Source of the DNA: Kalaharituber pfeilii
Taxonomy: Eukaryota > Ascomycota > Pezizomycetes > Pezizales > Pezizaceae
NCBI GenBank assembly: GCA_015179045.1
Contig: WHUZ01000027.1
Coordinates: forward strand, 310,001 to 374,000
DNA: 64,000 nucleotides
Reading direction: 5' to 3'
How positions within the stretch are numbered: the stretch's first letter is position 1; each line of letters starts with the position of its first letter. The notes below the pieces were generated by a model. It saw nothing but the letters and a program-made list of their open reading frames with translations. It was not told the origin of the DNA and made no database searches. Made by a program: the position numbers and the translations under genes. Shown piece by piece: positions 59,539-64,000 of this stretch.

Positions 59539-60455
59539 TTTTTTTTTTTTTTTTTTAATGTCATTCCTCGCATGCCAGCCCTATGGGCTATGGCGAGATT
59601 AGGTACAAAGGGGAATAATAATGAAATAATAATAAACTAAAAGAACTCTTGATCCACCGTTCCTGTCTCTGCTCCTCCTGTAACGAGATAACAAAAGTCC
59701 GCAACTCAAGTTGACTCCTTTGCTCATGTCAGCAGGGCCTCCAGTGGCCCCCCCCTGCTCCCCCGCTTCTGGGGGTTCTTCTGGCCCCCCGGCCATTTTT
59801 GCTTCCATGTCCGGCACCTTTCCCGGATGTGAGTTGGTGTCTTTTCCTCCTCCCCGCACCATCGGCATTCTGGGCTTTCTGCCTTCCCTATCCTGAATTT
59901 CCAGGAGTTTAGTCCTTTGCCGCCCAGTATTCCTCCCAGTGTCGCTGTTAGTCCGCCCAGGCGTTGTAGGGGTCTGTAGCTTAGTTCCAGTCTGTTCCTT
60001 TCTTCGGCTCGTCGTGCTTTGGCTTCCATGTGCATAGCATATGTACCGGCCTCGGTGACCGTCTCCGTCTGGTAGGGGAGGCAGGGGCCAATTCTTGCCG
60101 CCCGGTCTGCCTTTTCGTTCCCCTTTATGCCCTTGTGGCCTTTGGCCCACATGGTCGCTACCTCTAGGCCCCCCTTGTATCCTTTTCTCCCAGGCTGTTC
60201 TGCGACTGTGCTGCACCTCCCGGGTCGGTCTGCCTTCGGATAAAATCTTGATCTTCTGTATGCCACTTGAGAGTCTGTGAGGAATAGGATTTCTTTCTCC
60301 CTGACATCTAGTGCGTTGGCCATTGCAATGAGCTCCGCGTCGTTGACCGTGACCCTCGTTCCGAGGTAGGCTGAGGTTGGGGTTGTTCCCTCCTTCCACA
60401 CGCCCAGGCCTGTCCGTCCGTCGATCCGGTTGCCGTTGGTGTATGCTGTCTTCCA
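59539..60455 (-). mobile_element. 5'-truncated Tad1-type LINE copy B
   Basis: The poly-A tail (T run to about 59556) and shared 3' tail (GCCCATAGGGCTGGCATGCG) mark the 3' end on the minus strand. A near-match duplication GAGTCTGTAGGTT / GAGTCTGTACGTT (59526-59538 and 60456-60468, 12 of 13) suggests the 5' end at about 60455. The frame, however, stays open to 60566, so the true 5' limit is uncertain. Only about 90 bases separate it from copy A, which suggests nested or tandem insertions. Confidence 0.8.
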
Positions 60456-60566
60456 GAGTCTGTACGTTCCTACGTACGCAATCGCAGTTGATACTCTGCG
60501 GGCATGCAGGCCACTAGCCTTATCTGCCCTTGCCTGAAAATCCCAGGTCATAATAGCAGACCGCAT
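59724..60566 (-). pseudogene. LINE ORF2 C-terminal fragment: RNase H and zinc knuckle
   Basis: The frame encodes an RNase H-like domain followed by a CCHC-type zinc knuckle (CRWCGEEEKTPTHIRERC). RNase H sites: a YTNGNRIDG block where the family has YTDGS, so the first Asp appears changed to Asn; Glu in NDAELIAM; Asp in FLTDSQVAY; and Asp in GNEKADRAAR. WAKGHKGIKGNEKADR is the typical block before the last Asp. Reverse transcriptase and endonuclease are missing because of 5' truncation, so the copy cannot move itself. The first 37 codons may belong to flanking DNA. Confidence 0.8.
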
Positions 60567-60599
60567 GAATGGACATTGGAGAATCTGAGTCTTCTTTCA

Positions 60600-61991
60600 G
60601 AATTCAAAAGTGAGCATTTGATTGAGTTGTTGTGTTTTTGCGAGGTGGGTACTCTCAGCTGCATGCGTCGTGACTCCAAGGGATACTTTTGGTACTGTAA
60701 AAGCGGACACGCACTTTCCCTTATGCTGCATAGTGAAACCATACTAGGAAGATTTTCTGCTAGGCACTGTACATTCCCAATAGTATTCCATGATGCTTAT
60801 TTGATTGCCCTCAAGAAAGATCATCCTACGATGGAACATACTGCAGGCACATGTGTAGGCCTATGATTTGAACTTGACATGAGCCCCAGTAGTAAGCATT
60901 GCTGATATATCATATGTGCTCAGAGGCGCAATCTACAAGATGTATATATACCCTGCTACCAGGTGCTTTTGTCTCTCTCTATAACATCCCGTGGTATTAC
61001 CAAAATAAATCATATATATACAAAGTGTGCACCTCTTACGTCTCTTAAACTGGTCGTAGCGAACAAGCAAGCTGGAAAGCACAGCACCTATCTATATGTA
61101 ATCACCAGTGATTTACTCAACTAATAGTCATCAATCTCCCTGGCAGCGCCTTCGGAAACTTTTAGTAGGCTAAATAGTAGAAGTAGTACCGGGGCCCTTA
61201 CCTAGTTAACTTGCCCTGCCATGGCGAACAGCTGCACGCGGGGTCACGGTAAAAAAAAAAAAAAGCATAGTTAACTTTTCGGACCATTCTGGAGGTAGCT
61301 CTCTTCAGTCTTGCTCGTAATTAAAACCAATGCCCAGCTGCTTCTATATATACAAGGGCCAGTTGGGAAGTCTATTTCGATGGTCACCATAAGTGTTGAC
61401 GGCCGTCATGAATATAGCTTTGCATTTTTGTTTTGGGTGACCGACCGATACTGTATCGCCGTTTCTGAGTATCACCAGAGCGGGATGTTCGACACTCTGC
61501 TGTGCTTGTGGTGGCGGTAGTGGTAGTGGATACAAGCATACAATCGGCCTTATTGCCAGGCCAACACTGGTGGGGAGCCTGAAAGAGTGAGACTGTCAAT
61601 GAGGCTGAGCTGAGGCTGAGCTTGATATTTAATTGTCGATGCATATGCTTCGAGGCAAACAGTGGTGAAGAACAACTAGTAGTACTACTACGAGATACAA
61701 ATGAAAGGAACTTGTTCATTCATCAGCGTGCAAGAACAACTACGTAGATCTCAGATGTTCTCGTGCAAATATTTCAGCGATATTAATAGAAGAACTGGTG
61801 TTTGTAGGTACTAGTAGTTCGCAATATTTAGAACTGCATAAGCAAATTATTTGCCTATCAAGCACATAACTTGGATGGTACTAGTGTGCTCAAATATACG
61901 TGGAATCCCGTAGATGTGTGGTCTTGTGTAGGGTAGAGTACATATCTGCCCTCCGTGCGTGCTTCAGAGGCTCAGAAAGGCATTTCCTATT
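60600..61991. other. Spacer between LINE copies
   Basis: No gene is supported over about 1.4 kb. ORFs such as 60504-60866 (plus) and 61384-61719 (minus) have no recognisable domain. Confidence 0.45.
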
Positions 61992-62182
61992 TTTTCTAAT
62001 TTATTATTATATTTTTTTAATATGGCTACTCGCATACCGCCTTGTAGGCTAGGGCGAGATAAACTACATAGGAGATAAAGAAAGATAATAAAATAAAACA
62101 AATAACGACAATATCGAACCGTATCGTCACCAAAATATTTCCCTCCGGTGGCGATCTGATTGTGTCCCGCCTCCCCCCTGTC
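61992..62182 (-). mobile_element. 5'-truncated LINE copy D, divergent
   Basis: The minus-strand tail AGCCTACAAGGCGGTATGCG and a short A run (T run 62012-62018) match the other copies with more changes. A candidate duplication AGGCATTTCCTATT / AGGCATTTCCCATT (61978-61991 and 62183-62196, 13 of 14) flanks it. Greater divergence suggests an older insertion or a different subfamily. Confidence 0.7.
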
Positions 62183-62196
62183 AGGCATTTCCCATT

Positions 62197-63277
62197 GTAG
62201 CAGTAGTTGGCTACTGCACTTCTATGCTCAGAAAGCCCCCGACAGCGCTCTCTGAACACATACATCTTCTCTCTCTCATCTTTCTGTCAGTCTCGATGTC
62301 GTGTCTCACTTCCTCTCTCGAGCTCTTAGAGTTCACCAGAAGGGTACAGGTCAACGTTACTTGAGCATGCTTAAGCGTCATGCAGAAAGTGCAGCATCTA
62401 CAGAACACGAACGAATGAAGACATTGTAAGTTGCACAATGAACTCAAGTTTCAGGGTAGTGTTGAGCCCGTCCCGGACACCTGAGTGCCAGGGCGTTAGC
62501 TCGAAGGTCGAGAACTTCAGTGCTCAAATTTCGACAGCAGTATAGGCATCAGAATTGTGTTTGGTGGCAATGCCCATCTATTTCTATCAGTATTACAGTG
62601 ATTCGTATGAGACTGCTCGGGCCCCGTCTCTGCGAGAAAAGTATTTTTATCTGGTAGACATCCGCTGATTTCAAGACTGTTGGCTAATTTTGCTAGGGCC
62701 ATGGTCATGAGGGTAGGAGAAAGAAAGTTTGCAGAAGTGCTTTATGGCTAGACTACTGACGGGCTGGTGCGTACCGGCAATCTTGTGGCTCAATAACTCC
62801 TCTAGCTTACAAATCTCTAAACTCCTTCTTCAGCATGCAGCTTTTTTAAGCATGTCAAAACCTACAAAGCTCGTTGCATCAAGTAATAGAGCAAGCGAGC
62901 ATATACATGAGACTTGACATGCATTCAATGATCCGCTCGCCGTATCGTAGAGCTGGTGCCAACCCCAGTGTCAGTACTCGAACTCCTCTACAGCTTGGAT
63001 AGTTAACCTGTACTTGCGTCATAATCGAGATTTATAAGTTTCTCACTGACACTGAAGAGGGGTTTTAGAGATGGGGGGCGGGGTGTGAGATTCTGCGCCT
63101 CTACTGTTGATTTTACTCGATCTCACATTGCAAATAACCTCCAACTAACTCAATTATAACCCTCCCTTCCAGTTAGGGTGAATCAACCACCTGTTCATGG
63201 TCATTGTTTTCATTTAGCCCGTAGTCGAGCCAAGAGGCACTACCACCAATTCCATTGTACGTAATGTGCTCATTTAT

Positions 63278-63326
<49 letters not shown>

Positions 63327-64000
63327 TACTGCACGTTCTTGATTCATAACTCCCCGAATACTCACCGCGTTGAGCCACTCATCGCGCACAAAAGGCATTT
63401 TATATTGTGCAGCCACAAGCCAATGGTTCGGCGCAGTGTAAGGGACAACAGCCAACAAGGGCGAACCGTACAGTACCTGCATTAACGAGTTTTTTTGTAT
63501 GTGAAGTGGCTTGAAAGCTAAAAGGCGAAGAGTGAATTCATCCTGTTTGCACTTGGAATTCATTACTACATGAGTCAACTACATAGAAACTGTTCTCTGA
63601 TTTCAGTAATCGAGTGATCAATTTACAAGCATTATGGAATGCGTAACAATTCAGCAACACAGCCTCAGCAGCCCCTCTCGCTCACCGGGCCTAGAGTTCT
63701 GCCCCATTTATACTAGCCCCATCCACATCTGGTACCACCGAACGAGCCGACGTTGCAACCCTACCGTTTATGTGACTTGATCACTAAGGCAGGGAATTTG
63801 GTTAGCCTGGTGTTGTGTCACGCTTGCTGGTGCGGAGCAGTGGTACTGTATTGTCGAGCATGATCTCGCAAGGGTTTCGACGAGGGGCTGCAACCAAACT
63901 AGTACCGAAGCTGCTCACGATCATCGCGAAGTGGACATCGCTAGGAAGGGGCAGCTGATCTTTGGAATTGCAGAATTTTAATTGGAAATTCCCCAATTTC
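62197..64000. other. Gene-poor end of window
   Basis: No gene is supported. A very long A run (A41, 63282-63322) interrupts the region; it could be a retroelement tail on the plus strand, but no element signature precedes it. Near 63800-63900 a TAGCCTGG motif and a CAACCAAACTAG motif in opposite orientation recall the dispersed TAGTCTGGTTG repeat. Confidence 0.5.

Noticed and set aside
63282..63322. A41 run as a LINE tail on the plus strand
   Set aside because: The shared LINE 3' tail motif is absent upstream, and no target duplication was found.

Overview
The window is nuclear DNA of a filamentous ascomycete (Pezizomycotina; class not determinable by reading). This is inferred from short spliceosomal introns (about 55-160 nt, GTRNGT donors, CTRAY-like branch sites), a fungal DNMT5, a QDE-2-type Argonaute, a Fot1/pogo-type transposon and Tad1-type LINE fragments. 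Gene density is low: about nine protein genes or clear pseudogenes in 64 kb, separated by long stretches with homopolymers, microsatellites and transposon relics.

Layout. 0-11 kb (all minus strand): a SWIM zinc-finger/ATP-dependent DNA ligase-like protein (1757-3196), a tiny three-exon COX9-type cytochrome c oxidase subunit 7a gene (5722-6433) whose large first intron holds a perfect 28-bp inverted repeat, and a five-exon DHA2-type MFS transporter (8091-10656). 11-20 kb: gene-poor, with a complete but mutated Fot1/pogo-like DNA transposon (15958-18701, 41-bp terminal inverted repeats, TA duplication). 20-27 kb: a four-exon DNMT5-type DNA methyltransferase/SNF2 ATPase with two single-base frame breaks. 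27-33.5 kb: no gene recognised; a GC-rich island near the end. 33.5-37.4 kb (plus strand): an AT-hook/JmjN/JmjC demethylase-like gene broken by one extra A in an A7 run. 37.4-43.5 kb: homopolymer-rich intergenic DNA, a palindrome, a transposase relic and a 71-bp LINE insertion. 43.5-46.6 kb (minus): an intact six-exon Argonaute. 47-51 kb: a tRNA-Thr(AGU) followed by a decayed GH2 beta-mannosidase pseudogene. 52-56.3 kb (plus): a six-exon secreted Ser/Thr/Asn-rich protein and a DJ-1/PfpI-family protein. 58-62.2 kb: a 597-bp non-autonomous TA-flanked element and three more 5'-truncated LINE copies.

Functional theme. DNMT5 (maintenance cytosine methylation in the studied family members), a JmjN/JmjC protein (histone lysine demethylase family) and Argonaute (small-RNA silencing) lie within about 27 kb, in DNA carrying several classes of transposon debris with stop and missense lesions compatible with RIP-like C-to-T change. 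Whether the neighbourhood is functional or coincidental cannot be decided from sequence alone. The frame breaks in DNMT5 and JmjC all lie in homopolymers and the rest of both genes looks well preserved, so assembly indels are a serious alternative to true inactivation.
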